DNA from: Leptolyngbyaceae cyanobacterium M33_DOE_097
Lineage (GTDB): Bacteria > Cyanobacteriota > Cyanobacteriia > Leptolyngbyales > Leptolyngbyaceae
Direction: 5' to 3'
DNA length: 48,014 nucleotides
NCBI GenBank assembly: GCA_015296075.1
Contig: DVDV01000248.1
Location: 1-48,014 of the forward strand
Part shown: positions 15,943 through 24,929 of the stretch, piece after piece
How the letters are laid out: every line of letters starts with the position of its first letter
Position numbering within the stretch: position 1 is the stretch's first letter
Notes under the pieces: model-generated
Told to the model about the DNA's origin: nothing
The model's input: only the letters and a program-made list of their open reading frames with translations
Databases searched by the model: none
Made by a program: the position numbers and the translations under genes

Positions 15943-18504
15943 ATGACTCAAGCTCCTCCCGCATCGATCGTTCACACTAACAGAGTCCTACTCAAAGCCC
16001 CTTTATCTGGCTACCTTCTGCCGATTGAACAAGTACCCGATCCGGTTTTTGCCCAAAAAATGGTCGGGGATGGTATTTCGATTGATCCGACGAGTCAGAC
16101 TTTGGTTTCCCCCTGTGATGGGGAAGTGATTCAACTGCATCCTTCGCAACATGCCGTCACGATTAAAACAGCAGAAGGCTTAGAAGTGTTAATGCACCTT
16201 GGGTTAGATACCGTTACGCTGCGAGGAGAAGGTTTTACCCCAAGAGTCAAAGAAGGCGATCGCGTACGGAGTGGTGATCCATTAATTGATTTTGATGCTG
16301 ACTTTGTGGGAACTCACGCCCGCAGCCTGCTGACGCAGATCGTGATCACCAATGGCGATTTAGTGGCGAGCCTGACGCCTAACACCGGGTTTGTGAGCAG
16401 TGGGCAAGACGCGATTTTAGAGTTAACCCTGGCGAGTGAAAGCGTCGAAACAACTGTAACCGGAGGCGAACTGATTACCTCTGAAGCAATTGTGGTGCCG
16501 AATCCGACCGGGTTACATGCGCGTCCTGCGGCGGTTTTGGCGAGCCTTGCCAAAAAATATCAGGCTAAGATTCGGCTCAAGTATGGCGACCAAACCGCCA
16601 ATGTCCGCAGCGTCACCGGATTAATGGGCTTGCAGGTTGGTAATGGCGCAACGGTTTACCTCCAGGCAGAAGGCCCAGATGCCGCAACCGCGATCGCCCA
16701 CTTAAGCGAAGAACTCCGCGCCGGTCTAGGTGAGGAAGGCGCTAAACCTGTTGCCGCTCCCGCCAGCATTTCCCAATCAGAAGGTGCCAAACCTGCGCCA
16801 CGTCCCCGCTCTGAAGACCCCAACATTGTCCTGGGAGTGGCGGCTTCTCCGGGCGTTGCCGTTGGCACGATTAGTCGAGTCCGGCAGTTTGAGATTCAGG
16901 TTGAGGAGACTGGCGGCACGGCGAACGACGAGAAACGCAAGCTGGATCAGGCGATCGCTCAGGCAAAACTCGAAGTTGAAGCGTTACGAGCCAAAGTACA
17001 CGGGCAAGGAGATCCCAAAAAAGCCGCAATTTTTGCCGCGCACCAGGAGCTACTCGAAGATCCAGAATTGGTGGACACCAGTTACCGGGCGATCGATAAG
17101 GGCAAGAGTGCCGCCTTTGCCTGGAAGCAGACCTACAGTGCACAGGCAGAGGTGTTAGCCAAGTTGACCAATGCCTTACTGGCCGAACGGGCTAATGATC
17201 TGCGTGATGTTGGAGGTCGCGTCTTGCGGATTCTGACAGGAGTGACCACTGAAGTTGCGACCTACCCCGCAAATACGATTCTGATTGCCGAAGACCTCAC
17301 TCCGTCTGACATGGCTACCCTCGATCGCACCCAGGTGATCGGCTTTTGTACGGTTGCAGGAGGTGCCACCTCCCATGTCTCGATTCTGGCTCGCTCGATG
17401 GATTTGCCTGCGATCGCGGGGACGGAGCCACGTGTGCTAGAACTGACCGATGGCACTGCCGCAATTCTGGATGGCACGAAAGGCAAGCTGCGCCTCAACC
17501 CGTCAGTTGAAGCAATGGAGCAAACCCGTCAGCGCCAAGCTCGGTTGAAAGAACGTCGGGCTGTTGAGCTTGCCACTAAGGACGAACCCGCCATTACTAA
17601 AGACGGTCACCGGATTGAGGTTGCTGCCAATATTGGCAGTCTGGAAGATGCTCAAAAAGGCATCCAGATGGGGGCTGAAGGCGTTGGCTTGCTGCGTACC
17701 GAGTTTGTTTTTATGGAAGCAAGCAGCGCCCCCACCGAAGCCGAACAAACCCAAATCTACAGTGATATTGCCCAGGCATTGGGCGATCGCCCCCTCATCA
17801 TTCGCACCCTGGATGTGGGCGGTGACAAACCGCTACCCTACATGCCTATGCCCCACGAAGAAAACCCATTTTTGGGCGAACGGGGTATTCGTATGTGCTT
17901 TGACCGCCCTGAGTTGATGCGCACTCAGTTTCGCGCGATTTTGCGATCGGCGCAGACGGGCAACGTGCGGGTCATGTTCCCGATGATTGTGCGGACTGAA
18001 GAGATCCAGATGGCGAAAGCTGTGATGGAAGAAGAACGGCAACAGTTAGGCGTGCTACCGATTCCCATCGGCATCATGATTGAGGTGCCTGGTGCGGCTG
18101 TGATTGCTGATCAGCTGATTCGCGAAGTCGATTTCTTCTCAATTGGCACAAACGATCTGACCCAGTACACCCTCGCGATGGATCGGGGCCATCCCAAGCT
18201 TGCACCTTATATCGATGCCCTTAATCCCAGTGTGCTGGCGCTAATTGGCATGACGGCGCGGGCGGCTAACAATGCTGGCAAATGGGCCGGGGTCTGTGGT
18301 GGCGTCGCCAGTGATCCGCAAGCGGTGCCCCTGCTGATTGGTCTAGGCATTAAAGAACTGAGTTGTAGCATTCCGGCGATTCCCAGTGTGAAAGCCCAGA
18401 TTCGAGCATTAACGCTCGCCGAGTGTCAGCGCCTGGCCGAACAAGCCCTGCAGCAACCAACGGCAGAAGCCGTGCGGAATTTAGTGCCGTTAGAGGAGGA
18501 GTAG
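15943..18504 (+). CDS. nagF: Multidomain PTS phosphoryl carrier EIIA-HPr-EI
   Basis: An 853-residue fusion of three phosphotransferase-system parts, cytosolic. Residues 15-165 are an EIIA of the glucose/GlcNAc family, with the two conserved histidines His70 and His85 (EVLMHLGLDTVTL; His85 is the phosphorylated one). Residues 180-265 are HPr with active His192 in PNPTGLHARPAAV. Residues 295-850 are enzyme I: phospho-His478 in GGATSHVSILARSMDLPAIAG, then the PEP-binding barrel with MGAEGVGLLRTEFVFM, FFSIGTNDLTQYTL and catalytic Cys785 in GVCGGVASDP. PEP phosphate would pass EI to HPr to EIIA to EIIB of NagE. The same order is found in NagF of several proteobacteria. It is followed after 59 bases by nagE. 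HIP1 sites lie inside the gene, so it is adapted to this genome. Confidence 0.93.
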   Translation: MTQAPPASIVHTNRVLLKAPLSGYLLPIEQVPDPVFAQKMVGDGISIDPTSQTLVSPCDGEVIQLHPSQHAVTIKTAEGLEVLMHLGLDTVTLRGEGFTPRVKEGDRVRSGDPLIDFDADFVGTHARSLLTQIVITNGDLVASLTPNTGFVSSGQDAILELTLASESVETTVTGGELITSEAIVVPNPTGLHARPAAVLASLAKKYQAKIRLKYGDQTANVRSVTGLMGLQVGNGATVYLQAEGPDAATAIAHLSEELRAGLGEEGAKPVAAPASISQSEGAKPAPRPRSEDPNIVLGVAASPGVAVGTISRVRQFEIQVEETGGTANDEKRKLDQAIAQAKLEVEALRAKVHGQGDPKKAAIFAAHQELLEDPELVDTSYRAIDKGKSAAFAWKQTYSAQAEVLAKLTNALLAERANDLRDVGGRVLRILTGVTTEVATYPANTILIAEDLTPSDMATLDRTQVIGFCTVAGGATSHVSILARSMDLPAIAGTEPRVLELTDGTAAILDGTKGKLRLNPSVEAMEQTRQRQARLKERRAVELATKDEPAITKDGHRIEVAANIGSLEDAQKGIQMGAEGVGLLRTEFVFMEASSAPTEAEQTQIYSDIAQALGDRPLIIRTLDVGGDKPLPYMPMPHEENPFLGERGIRMCFDRPELMRTQFRAILRSAQTGNVRVMFPMIVRTEEIQMAKAVMEEERQQLGVLPIPIGIMIEVPGAAVIADQLIREVDFFSIGTNDLTQYTLAMDRGHPKLAPYIDALNPSVLALIGMTARAANNAGKWAGVCGGVASDPQAVPLLIGLGIKELSCSIPAIPSVKAQIRALTLAECQRLAEQALQQPTAEAVRNLVPLEEE

Positions 18505-18563
18505 GAGAAAGCGAATCTCTACCCCTACTCTCTCCCTTACAAACAACACAGGAAACACGCTCT

Positions 18564-20489
18564 ATGTGGAAAAAAGCCTTCGCACTCTTGCAACAGATGG
18601 GGAAAGCCCTAATGTTGCCTGTCTCGATCTTGCCGATCGCCGGTTTGTTACTGGGTTTAGGGAGTGCTCGTCTGATCGAGATCCAAAAAATCACGGCTGG
18701 CACTCTCACCAAAGAAACGTTTGGCTGGTTGCCTGAGTGGTTAGCAGACATCATGAAAGCCTCTGGGGATGCCATTTTTGGTGCGTTGCCCCTAATTTTT
18801 GCGATCGCCGTTGCGATTGCCTACACCGGCAATGATGGCGTTTCGGCGTTAGCGGCAACTGTTGGTTTTATGGTGTTTATCGCCGCACTGGGTGCTGTCG
18901 GTATGGCGCGTGGATTTGTCACCGAAAGCCAGATCCAAGACTTAGCCGCGCAGGGGCAACCCACCCCTGATGTGTGGATGAAGCCCGTTTTAGGGATCAC
19001 GACGCTCGATACTGGCGTTTTTGGTGGCTTAGTGATGGGTTGCATTGCGGCTTACCTGTTCAACAAATACTTTCGGATTAAGCTGCCCCAATACCTGGGT
19101 TTCTTTGCAGGTAAGCGCTTTGTGCCAATTGTGACGGCACTCGTTGCGATCGCGGTCGCCCTGCTGATGAGTGTGATCTGGCCGCCGATTGGTGGTTTTA
19201 TCAACCGGGCGGCAAATACAGCGGCGACGGGGGGCAATGTTCCGGTTGCGGCAGGCATCTATGGCATTGTTGAGCGATCGCTGCTGCCCTTTGGTTTGCA
19301 CCACATTTGGAACGTGCCCTTCTTTTTTCAGATTGGCTCGTTTACCGACTCGGCAACAGGTAATATTGTGCGCGGTGACATTAACCGTTTCTTTGCGGGT
19401 GACCCCACGGCTGGCATTTTAGGGGGAGCTTACTGGTTCAAAATGTTTGGTCTGCCTGCTGCGTCGATCGCCATGTGGCAGGCCGCGAAACCCAAAAATC
19501 GCAAACTGGCAGGCGGTATTCTCCTCTCCGCCGGATTCACCTCGTTTTTGACGGGCATTACAGAACCGCTGGAATTCTCGTTTTTGTTTATTGCGCCTGT
19601 CCTGTATATGATTCACGCAATCATGGCAGGAATTTGCGACTTTGTGTTTGCCTCGCTTGGTGGTCGCATGGGTTTCACTTTCTCCCAAGGGGCGATCGAC
19701 TTTATCTTGTTCAACCAGCTCGGCAGTTGGAATGGGCAGCGGGGTGAGGTCTGGAAGCTGATTATTGGGGGTGGCATTGTTGCGGCGGCGATCTACTACT
19801 TTGTGTTTCGCTTTGCGATCCGCATCTTTGATCTCAAAACACCGGGTCGCGAAGATGAAGACGTGACGCCAGAAGGGGAAGCAGCGGTGGCAACCGTTGG
19901 GGCCGGAGGCATGCCGCTAGAACTGGTGCGAGCCTTTGGGGGACGCAGCAACATCGCGGTGTTAGATGCCTGCATCACTCGCCTGCGCATTACGGTGCAA
20001 GACAAGAGCAAGGTCAATAAGGCAAAACTCAAAGCACTGGGTGCTTCCGGTGTTCTCGAAGTCGGTGATAGCGTGCAGGCAATTTTTGGCCCGCGATCAG
20101 AAAACCTGAAGACCGACATGATCGAGTACCTCAAAACGGCTGGGCCAGAAGCCGATATGCTCGAAGCAGTGCCGGTGAGTCCAGCGAAGGCGATCGCCGC
20201 GGACAGTCCAGTCACTCCTGTAATTGCCCAAGATCCAAACGCTGATCGCAAAGCAGCCGACATTACAGCTGCTTTGGGGGGTAAGCAAAACATTCGGCGG
20301 GTAGATGCGATCGCCCTGACCCGCTTACGGGTTGAAGTGGCTGACAGCTCAGCCGTCAATGACTCTGCGTTGCAAGCGGTTGGTGTGCAGGGCATTTTGC
20401 GTCTAGAAGGTGGCGTGTTGCACCTGTTGATGGGGCTAGGGGCTGACCAATATGCTGATGAAATCAAAAAACAATTGACCACTGCTTAA
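18564..20489 (+). CDS. nagE: PTS N-acetylglucosamine permease EIICB with a second, Cys-less EIIB domain
   Basis: A 641-residue inner-membrane transporter that takes up and phosphorylates its sugar. The EIIC part (about 1-425) starts MWKKAFALLQQMGKALMLPV and carries the family signatures LPFGLHHIWNVPFF (241-254) and GITEPLEF (331-338), typical of the glucose/GlcNAc superfamily. The first EIIB domain (about 448-527) has the phosphocysteine Cys470 in LDACITRLRITV. A second EIIB-like domain (about 562-637) aligns well but reads VDAIALTRLRVEV, so the cysteine is absent. EIIA is supplied by NagF. GlcNAc is inferred as substrate from nagB and nagA nearby and family resemblance. The ATG at 18564 follows AGGAAA by eight bases; an in-frame extension further upstream inside nagF is rejected. 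Confidence 0.92.
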   Translation: MWKKAFALLQQMGKALMLPVSILPIAGLLLGLGSARLIEIQKITAGTLTKETFGWLPEWLADIMKASGDAIFGALPLIFAIAVAIAYTGNDGVSALAATVGFMVFIAALGAVGMARGFVTESQIQDLAAQGQPTPDVWMKPVLGITTLDTGVFGGLVMGCIAAYLFNKYFRIKLPQYLGFFAGKRFVPIVTALVAIAVALLMSVIWPPIGGFINRAANTAATGGNVPVAAGIYGIVERSLLPFGLHHIWNVPFFFQIGSFTDSATGNIVRGDINRFFAGDPTAGILGGAYWFKMFGLPAASIAMWQAAKPKNRKLAGGILLSAGFTSFLTGITEPLEFSFLFIAPVLYMIHAIMAGICDFVFASLGGRMGFTFSQGAIDFILFNQLGSWNGQRGEVWKLIIGGGIVAAAIYYFVFRFAIRIFDLKTPGREDEDVTPEGEAAVATVGAGGMPLELVRAFGGRSNIAVLDACITRLRITVQDKSKVNKAKLKALGASGVLEVGDSVQAIFGPRSENLKTDMIEYLKTAGPEADMLEAVPVSPAKAIAADSPVTPVIAQDPNADRKAADITAALGGKQNIRRVDAIALTRLRVEVADSSAVNDSALQAVGVQGILRLEGGVLHLLMGLGADQYADEIKKQLTTA

Positions 20490-21073
20490 GTTCAATCCAC
20501 TTTTAGGAACGAAAATTGAATAACAATTCCCTGCATGGCAAATGATTCGCGCAAGCGGCCTAGCCTGACGAGTCGCTTTTTGTAAGGAGTGCAAGATGTG
20601 GTTTAAGCCTGCGCAGCAGGGTTCCCACCCCACCCTTAACCCCCTTTTGTCAAACACTGGAACTAGTAACACCTTCCGCAGGGGAGGCGAGGGGAGGCGG
20701 CCCGGCCCCTCGCGGGGGTTTGGGGGCGTGCCCCCAAGGGTTGCTGGCTCGGAATCGCTGAATCTAAGAGAAAGCTTTTTGATTGAAGCTAAGCGAAGAT
20801 TTGGGGGCGGCGGAGCCGCGAATCGGGGGACTTCCCCCCGCAAGGTGGTGCGGGTGGGTGTTGAATGGGTAGCTAGTCAAGCGGTACGGGTTGCAAGTTT
20901 GACGCTTTGATCGTTGATCGAAGGTACGGGTGGGGTGAGGCGGAGGTTGCATGGGCGATCGCCGTTTGGGCTGAGAATTTATTTTCTGCCTGCCGCCTTT
21001 CTCAAACCCTCTCTGAGAGAGAACCGATAGATGCCAAAATGGGCGTATCCAAAAATGGTTGGGAGCAGGTTGG
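20490..21073. other. Spacer with GC-rich hairpins and an interspersed repeat
   Basis: About 580 bases between nagE and the methyltransferase gene. It contains G/C tracts, including the palindrome GGGGGCGTGCCCCC around 20722-20735, and one copy of the interspersed repeat described at 20744-20962. An open frame at 20596-20910 is an artefact of the repeat. The spacer probably ends the nagFE transcript, but no single textbook terminator stands out. Confidence 0.4.
20744..20962 (+). repeat. Interspersed repeat, copy A (inverted with respect to copy B)
   Basis: This 219-base stretch matches the reverse complement of 26636-26860 over its whole length, with scattered substitutions and small gaps. 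The best-conserved blocks are TAAGCGAAGATTTGGGGGCG (around 20790), GTGTTGAATGG followed by TAGCTAG (around 20858), and GTGAGGCGGAGGTTGCA (around 20936) ending in a HIP1 site. The internal GGCGGCGGAGCCGC is palindromic. No transposase is coded inside. Confidence 0.75.
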
Positions 21074-21820
21074 GTGACGAAATTGAGTAGCGTGCGAGAT
21101 AAAATTGGCGCGATCGCACACAATCCTCAGAGCTTGGCGCGCTTACTGCGTCGCCTTTATCTGCGACTGGTCACGACTCCTTTTCGGCAAGACAGCACCG
21201 AAGACCCTTACTACCAACTGTTTCAGACTTTTCTCACAATGGTGCGCGATCGCCCGCAGCCAAACGTGCTGGAGTTGGGTGCCCGCAATGTCACTAATAA
21301 CTCACCTCGCAAGCTTTTCACCAATGCGGCGCAATACGTTGGGTTTGATATTCATGCGGGTGAAGGGGTCGATGTGGTGGGTGATATTCACCAGCTCTCA
21401 ACCTACTTTCCGGCGAATACCTTTGACGTGGTCTATTGCATCTCGGTGTTCGAGCATTTGGCGATGCCGTGGAAAGCAATTCTCGAAATTAACCGCGTTA
21501 TGAAAGACGGTGGTTTGCTGTTTATCTCGACCCATCCAACCTTTCCAAAGCACGAGTTACCCTGGGACTTTTGGCGCTTTTCAGAAGCGGCGTTTGGGGT
21601 TCTGCTCAATCCTGTGACGGGCTTTGAGCTAATTGGCTGTGTTGAAGGGTTGCCCTGCTCGATTGTGCCGCTTGTGCGCGATCGCTGGATGAAAGGCATG
21701 TCAGTTGAACCTGCGAATTTGGGTGTTGCCGTTCTCGCCAAAAAAATTGCCAACTCTGATCCGCGCCTGTGTTGGGATGTCACAACTGCTGAAGTGACAA
21801 CGGGCATCTACCCCACCTGA
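21074..21820 (+). CDS. Class I SAM-dependent methyltransferase
   Basis: A protein of about 248 residues with a methyltransferase type 11 core. Motif I is VLELGARNVTNN; then VGFDIHAGEGVDVVGDI (acidic residue that binds the SAM ribose), FDVVYCISVFEHLAMPWKAI (motif post-II/IV) and EINRVMKDGGLLFISTHPT (motif of strand five). The loop after motif I is ARNVTN instead of the glycine-rich GxGxG, a feature of some glycan- and lipopolysaccharide-linked methyltransferases. The likely start is the GTG at 21074, nine bases after GGAG; a TTG at 21059 is an alternative. It lies between nagE and nagB on the same strand, but nothing in it points to GlcNAc metabolism; substrate unknown. Confidence 0.82.
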   Translation: MTKLSSVRDKIGAIAHNPQSLARLLRRLYLRLVTTPFRQDSTEDPYYQLFQTFLTMVRDRPQPNVLELGARNVTNNSPRKLFTNAAQYVGFDIHAGEGVDVVGDIHQLSTYFPANTFDVVYCISVFEHLAMPWKAILEINRVMKDGGLLFISTHPTFPKHELPWDFWRFSEAAFGVLLNPVTGFELIGCVEGLPCSIVPLVRDRWMKGMSVEPANLGVAVLAKKIANSDPRLCWDVTTAEVTTGIYPT

Positions 21821-21953
21821 GTTTGCTACACCTGATTGGCTGAAAGTGCGCCTGAGCAGCGATCTCAGGTCAGACAAAGCGCAACCATGCACCGAGCCGA
21901 AGTTTCTTATATAGTGTTTGTGCCCCGTTACAGATGCAGGGAGAAAGGGACGC

Positions 21954-22748
21954 ATGCGATTAGTCATTCCCGAAGTCAGTGTTGGCGAATGGGCCGCGCA
22001 GTATGTCTTGCAGCGTGTTCAACAGTTTGCGCCAACCGCCGATCGCCCTTTTGTGCTAGGTCTACCCACTGGCAGCACTCCACTGGGTATGTACAAGAAG
22101 CTGATTGAGTTTCATCAACTGGGGAAGCTGAACTTTCAACACGTCGTCACCTTCAACATGGATGAGTACGTGGGCTTGCCGGAAGACCATCCCGAAAGCT
22201 ACCACAACTACATGTTTCGCCACTTCTTCAACTACATCAACATTCCCCGTGAGCAAATCCACATTTTGAATGGCAATGCCCCTGACCTCGCTGTTGAATG
22301 CGATCGCTACGAAGAACAGATTCGTCAGTTTGGTGGGGTGGATCTATTTATCGGTGGGGTGGGGGTGGATGGCCACATTGCTTTTAACGAACCTGGTTCT
22401 TCCTTAGTCTCTCGTACGCGCGTAAAAACCCTGATGGACAGTACTCGCTTTGCCAATTCTCGTTTCTTTGAAAATGATATGGAAAATGTACCGAAACTGG
22501 CGCTGACCGTGGGTGTCGGCACTGTCATGGATGCGAATGAAGTGATGATCTTAGCGCAGGGGTATGCCAAGGCATTAGCGGTTTATCACGCGATCGAAGG
22601 CGGCATTAACCAGATGTGGACAATTTCAGCATTGCAGATGCATCCTCGCGCCATGCTAGTCTGCGACGATAGCGCCACCTCAGAGCTAAAAGTCAAAACC
22701 GTTCGCTACTTTAAGCAGATGCAAGACCATCTCAGCCTGTTCTATTGA
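21954..22748 (+). CDS. nagB: Glucosamine-6-phosphate deaminase
   Basis: NagB, 264 residues, converts glucosamine-6-phosphate to fructose-6-phosphate and ammonium in the cytosol, the last step of GlcNAc catabolism. Catalytic residues are in place: Asp70 in FNMDEYVGL (general base), and Asp139, His141 and Glu146 in [16 protein letters not shown]. The phosphate-binding [13 protein letters not shown] is at 35-47. The protein starts [18 protein letters not shown] at the ATG at 21954, matching E. coli NagB; a longer in-frame start is rejected. AGGGAGA lies just upstream. Lys/Arg residues of the E. coli allosteric site are not assessed. The nagA frame begins at once after it. Confidence 0.96.
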   Translation: MRLVIPEVSVGEWAAQYVLQRVQQFAPTADRPFVLGLPTGSTPLGMYKKLIEFHQLGKLNFQHVVTFNMDEYVGLPEDHPESYHNYMFRHFFNYINIPREQIHILNGNAPDLAVECDRYEEQIRQFGGVDLFIGGVGVDGHIAFNEPGSSLVSRTRVKTLMDSTRFANSRFFENDMENVPKLALTVGVGTVMDANEVMILAQGYAKALAVYHAIEGGINQMWTISALQMHPRAMLVCDDSATSELKVKTVRYFKQMQDHLSLFY

Positions 22749-22801
22749 GCTTTACGGATCCGCGATCGCCCTCCCCCATTGTTTTCAAAGGCAACACCAT
22801 C

Positions 22802-23953
22802 ATGTACGCGCTCACTAATGCAACCCTGTTTACCAGTGCCGCAGAGCTACTCGGTCATGCAATTATCATCGAAGGCGATCGCATCATTGATGTGGTGCCC
22901 CAAACAACCCTGCCAGAGTACATCCCCACCATTGATCTGAAGAATTGTATTGTTGCGCCTGGCTTTATTGACTTGCAACTCAACGGTTGCGGTGGTGTGA
23001 TGTTTAACGACACGATCGCCGCCGACACGCTCGACACCATGCACCGCACCAACCTGAGCAGTGGCACCACCAGCTTTTTGCCGACCTTGATCACAGCACC
23101 GGATGAGGACATGCTGGCCGCGATGCAAGTCGTCACAGCCTATCGTCAGCACAGTCCCCACAACGTTTTGGGCTTGCACCTCGAAGGCCCCTATCTAAAT
23201 CCGCGCCGCAAAGGGATTCATAACGGCAACTATGTGCGCCAACCGGATGCCGCTATGCTGCAAAAAATCGCTCATGCGGGTCGAGACACCGTGAAACTGC
23301 TTACCCTGGCTCCCGAAGTGACCCAGCTGGATGACATTCGTTTGCTCGCTGATGCTGGCATTGTTGTTTCCGCTGGACATACGGATGCCGACTATGAAAC
23401 CGCGATCGCCAGTTTTGAGGCAGGCGTTAGCATGGCAACCCATCTGTTTAACGCGATGTCACCCTGGCAGGGGCGCAGTCCGGGGATGGTGGGTGCTGTG
23501 TTTGAGGATGAAAACGTCTACGCAGGCATCATTGCCGATGGGCATCACGTTCACCTCGCCTCGGTGGGGTTGGCCCACAAAATTAAGCGCGATCGCTTGA
23601 TTCTCGTAACCGATGCCACTCCTGCGGCGGGTGCAACCATCGCGTCATTTAGGATTGGTGGGCAAGAAGTGTTTTGTCAGGCAGGCAAGTGCGTCTCGGC
23701 AGATGGAACCCTGGGTGGGTCGGCGCTCACGATGATCGAGGCGGTTCAGAACTGTGTGGAAATTATTGGCATTCCTCTGGCGGAGGTCTTGCGCATGGCC
23801 TCGTTTTATCCGGCGCAGGCGATCGCGGTGGATGATGAACTCGGCAGAATTGTGCCCGGTTATATCGCCAATCTCGTTGTGCTGAGCGCGAATTTAGCAG
23901 TGGTGGGTGTGGTTGATCGCGGCACCTGGTACGACTTTGTTTCAGAGTCTTAA
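22802..23953 (+). CDS. nagA: N-acetylglucosamine-6-phosphate deacetylase
   Basis: NagA, 383 residues, removes the acetyl group from GlcNAc-6-phosphate, giving glucosamine-6-phosphate and acetate. It is an amidohydrolase TIM-barrel enzyme. Diagnostic stretches: APGFIDLQLNGCGGVMFND, GLHLEGPYLNPRRKGIHN (metal-ligand Glu), VVSAGHTDADY and ATHLFNAMSPWQGR (metal-ligand histidines), IADGHHVHLASV, and the catalytic Asp in LVTDATPAAG. The start MYALTNATLFTS at the ATG 22802 mirrors E. coli NagA. It follows nagB by 53 bases on the same strand and is almost certainly co-transcribed with it. HIP1 octamers lie inside. Confidence 0.96.
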   Translation: MYALTNATLFTSAAELLGHAIIIEGDRIIDVVPQTTLPEYIPTIDLKNCIVAPGFIDLQLNGCGGVMFNDTIAADTLDTMHRTNLSSGTTSFLPTLITAPDEDMLAAMQVVTAYRQHSPHNVLGLHLEGPYLNPRRKGIHNGNYVRQPDAAMLQKIAHAGRDTVKLLTLAPEVTQLDDIRLLADAGIVVSAGHTDADYETAIASFEAGVSMATHLFNAMSPWQGRSPGMVGAVFEDENVYAGIIADGHHVHLASVGLAHKIKRDRLILVTDATPAAGATIASFRIGGQEVFCQAGKCVSADGTLGGSALTMIEAVQNCVEIIGIPLAEVLRMASFYPAQAIAVDDELGRIVPGYIANLVVLSANLAVVGVVDRGTWYDFVSES

Positions 23954-24049
23954 TCAACCCACCTTTGCTTCTTTTGATTGAATCGGCGATCGACCACCCC
24001 CTTGTAGAATCTTGAAGAAGGCTGAATTATCTTCAGGAAAATTTTTGTC

Positions 24050-24844
24050 ATGCGATCGCCTGCTGATCCCCCGGATCGAGTCCGCCAAATTATCACCACC
24101 ATTGCGGTAATTGGCTCCATTCTGATAAATACTGTCTCCAACTTTTTCCCAATTCGCGGGCAAAACGTGGGGGTGATTGCCAATACCCGTTTTGCAAATG
24201 TGCTGATTATTCCCGCGAGTTACGCTTTCGCTATTTGGGGGCTGATCTATCTGGGGCTGATTGGCTTTGTGGTCTATCAATTTTTGCCTCCCCGTCAACA
24301 ACATCCCCAACTCAAACGCATCAGTTACTTATTGGTTGGAGCCTGCATCGCTCAAGCCGCGTGGATTTATCTGTTTCAGGCGTTTGCATTCTGGTGGTCG
24401 GTGCTGGCGATGCTGGCGATTCTCGCTTGTTTGATTGCCATCTATCAGATCTTGAAAAATTCGCCGCGATCGCAGGTCCGCACTGAGCGCTGGTTACTCC
24501 GCTATCCCTTCAGCATTTACCTGGCGTGGATCTCGGTTGCAACGATTGTCAACATCGCATCGGCGCTCTATGACCAGTCCTGGAATGGCTGGGGTCTCTC
24601 TTCAGAAACATGGACGGTGATCATGCTGCTGATCGCGACGGCGATTCCGCTGCTCTTGTTATGGCAACGGGGGGATGTGCCGTTATCGCTCGTTTTCGTC
24701 TGGGCTTTTGTCGCGATCGCACTGAAGCGCTTGTCCTTGCCGCTGATCTGGGGTAGTGCCGCTGGTTTAGCCCTGATTATCTTGATTTTTGCAGCTTTGA
24801 GTTGGCAGAAAAAATGGGGCGATCGCTCAGCGGCAACGGGTTGA
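24050..24844 (+). CDS. TspO/MBR-like tryptophan-rich membrane protein
   Basis: A 264-residue membrane protein with about eight hydrophobic segments and the features of the long cyanobacterial TspO/MBR-related group: ANVLIIPASYAFAIWGLIYL in the first half, AWIYLFQAFAFWWSVLAMLA, YPFSIYLAWISVATIVNIAS, and many tryptophans. Canonical TspO is about 160 residues with five helices; this form carries extra C-terminal helices. Canonical TspO proteins bind porphyrins and sterols; the ligand of this long form is unknown. It is about 97 bases after nagA on the same strand, but a functional link is not evident. Confidence 0.82.
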   Translation: MRSPADPPDRVRQIITTIAVIGSILINTVSNFFPIRGQNVGVIANTRFANVLIIPASYAFAIWGLIYLGLIGFVVYQFLPPRQQHPQLKRISYLLVGACIAQAAWIYLFQAFAFWWSVLAMLAILACLIAIYQILKNSPRSQVRTERWLLRYPFSIYLAWISVATIVNIASALYDQSWNGWGLSSETWTVIMLLIATAIPLLLLWQRGDVPLSLVFVWAFVAIALKRLSLPLIWGSAAGLALIILIFAALSWQKKWGDRSAATG

Positions 24845-24929
24845 AAAGAGAAGAAAAGTGCAAAATCCACTCATTCAGGTTGACCATTTGGTATATATCT
24901 AAGCAGCGAAAATGCCTTAGGTATCCAGA

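Noticed and set aside
16730-17158. 142-codon frame inside nagF
   Set aside because: Overlaps the EI domain in another frame; Arg/Pro-rich shadow.
19796-20482. 228-codon minus-strand frame opposite nagE
   Set aside because: Ala/Ser/Arg-rich shadow of the EIIB domains, no start signals.
20596-20910. Open frame in the nagE-methyltransferase spacer, with similarity to a minus-strand frame at 26580-26882
   Set aside because: The similarity is explained by the inverted DNA repeat; conserved frame is likely accidental because the proteins share no start or stop and have low-complexity parts.
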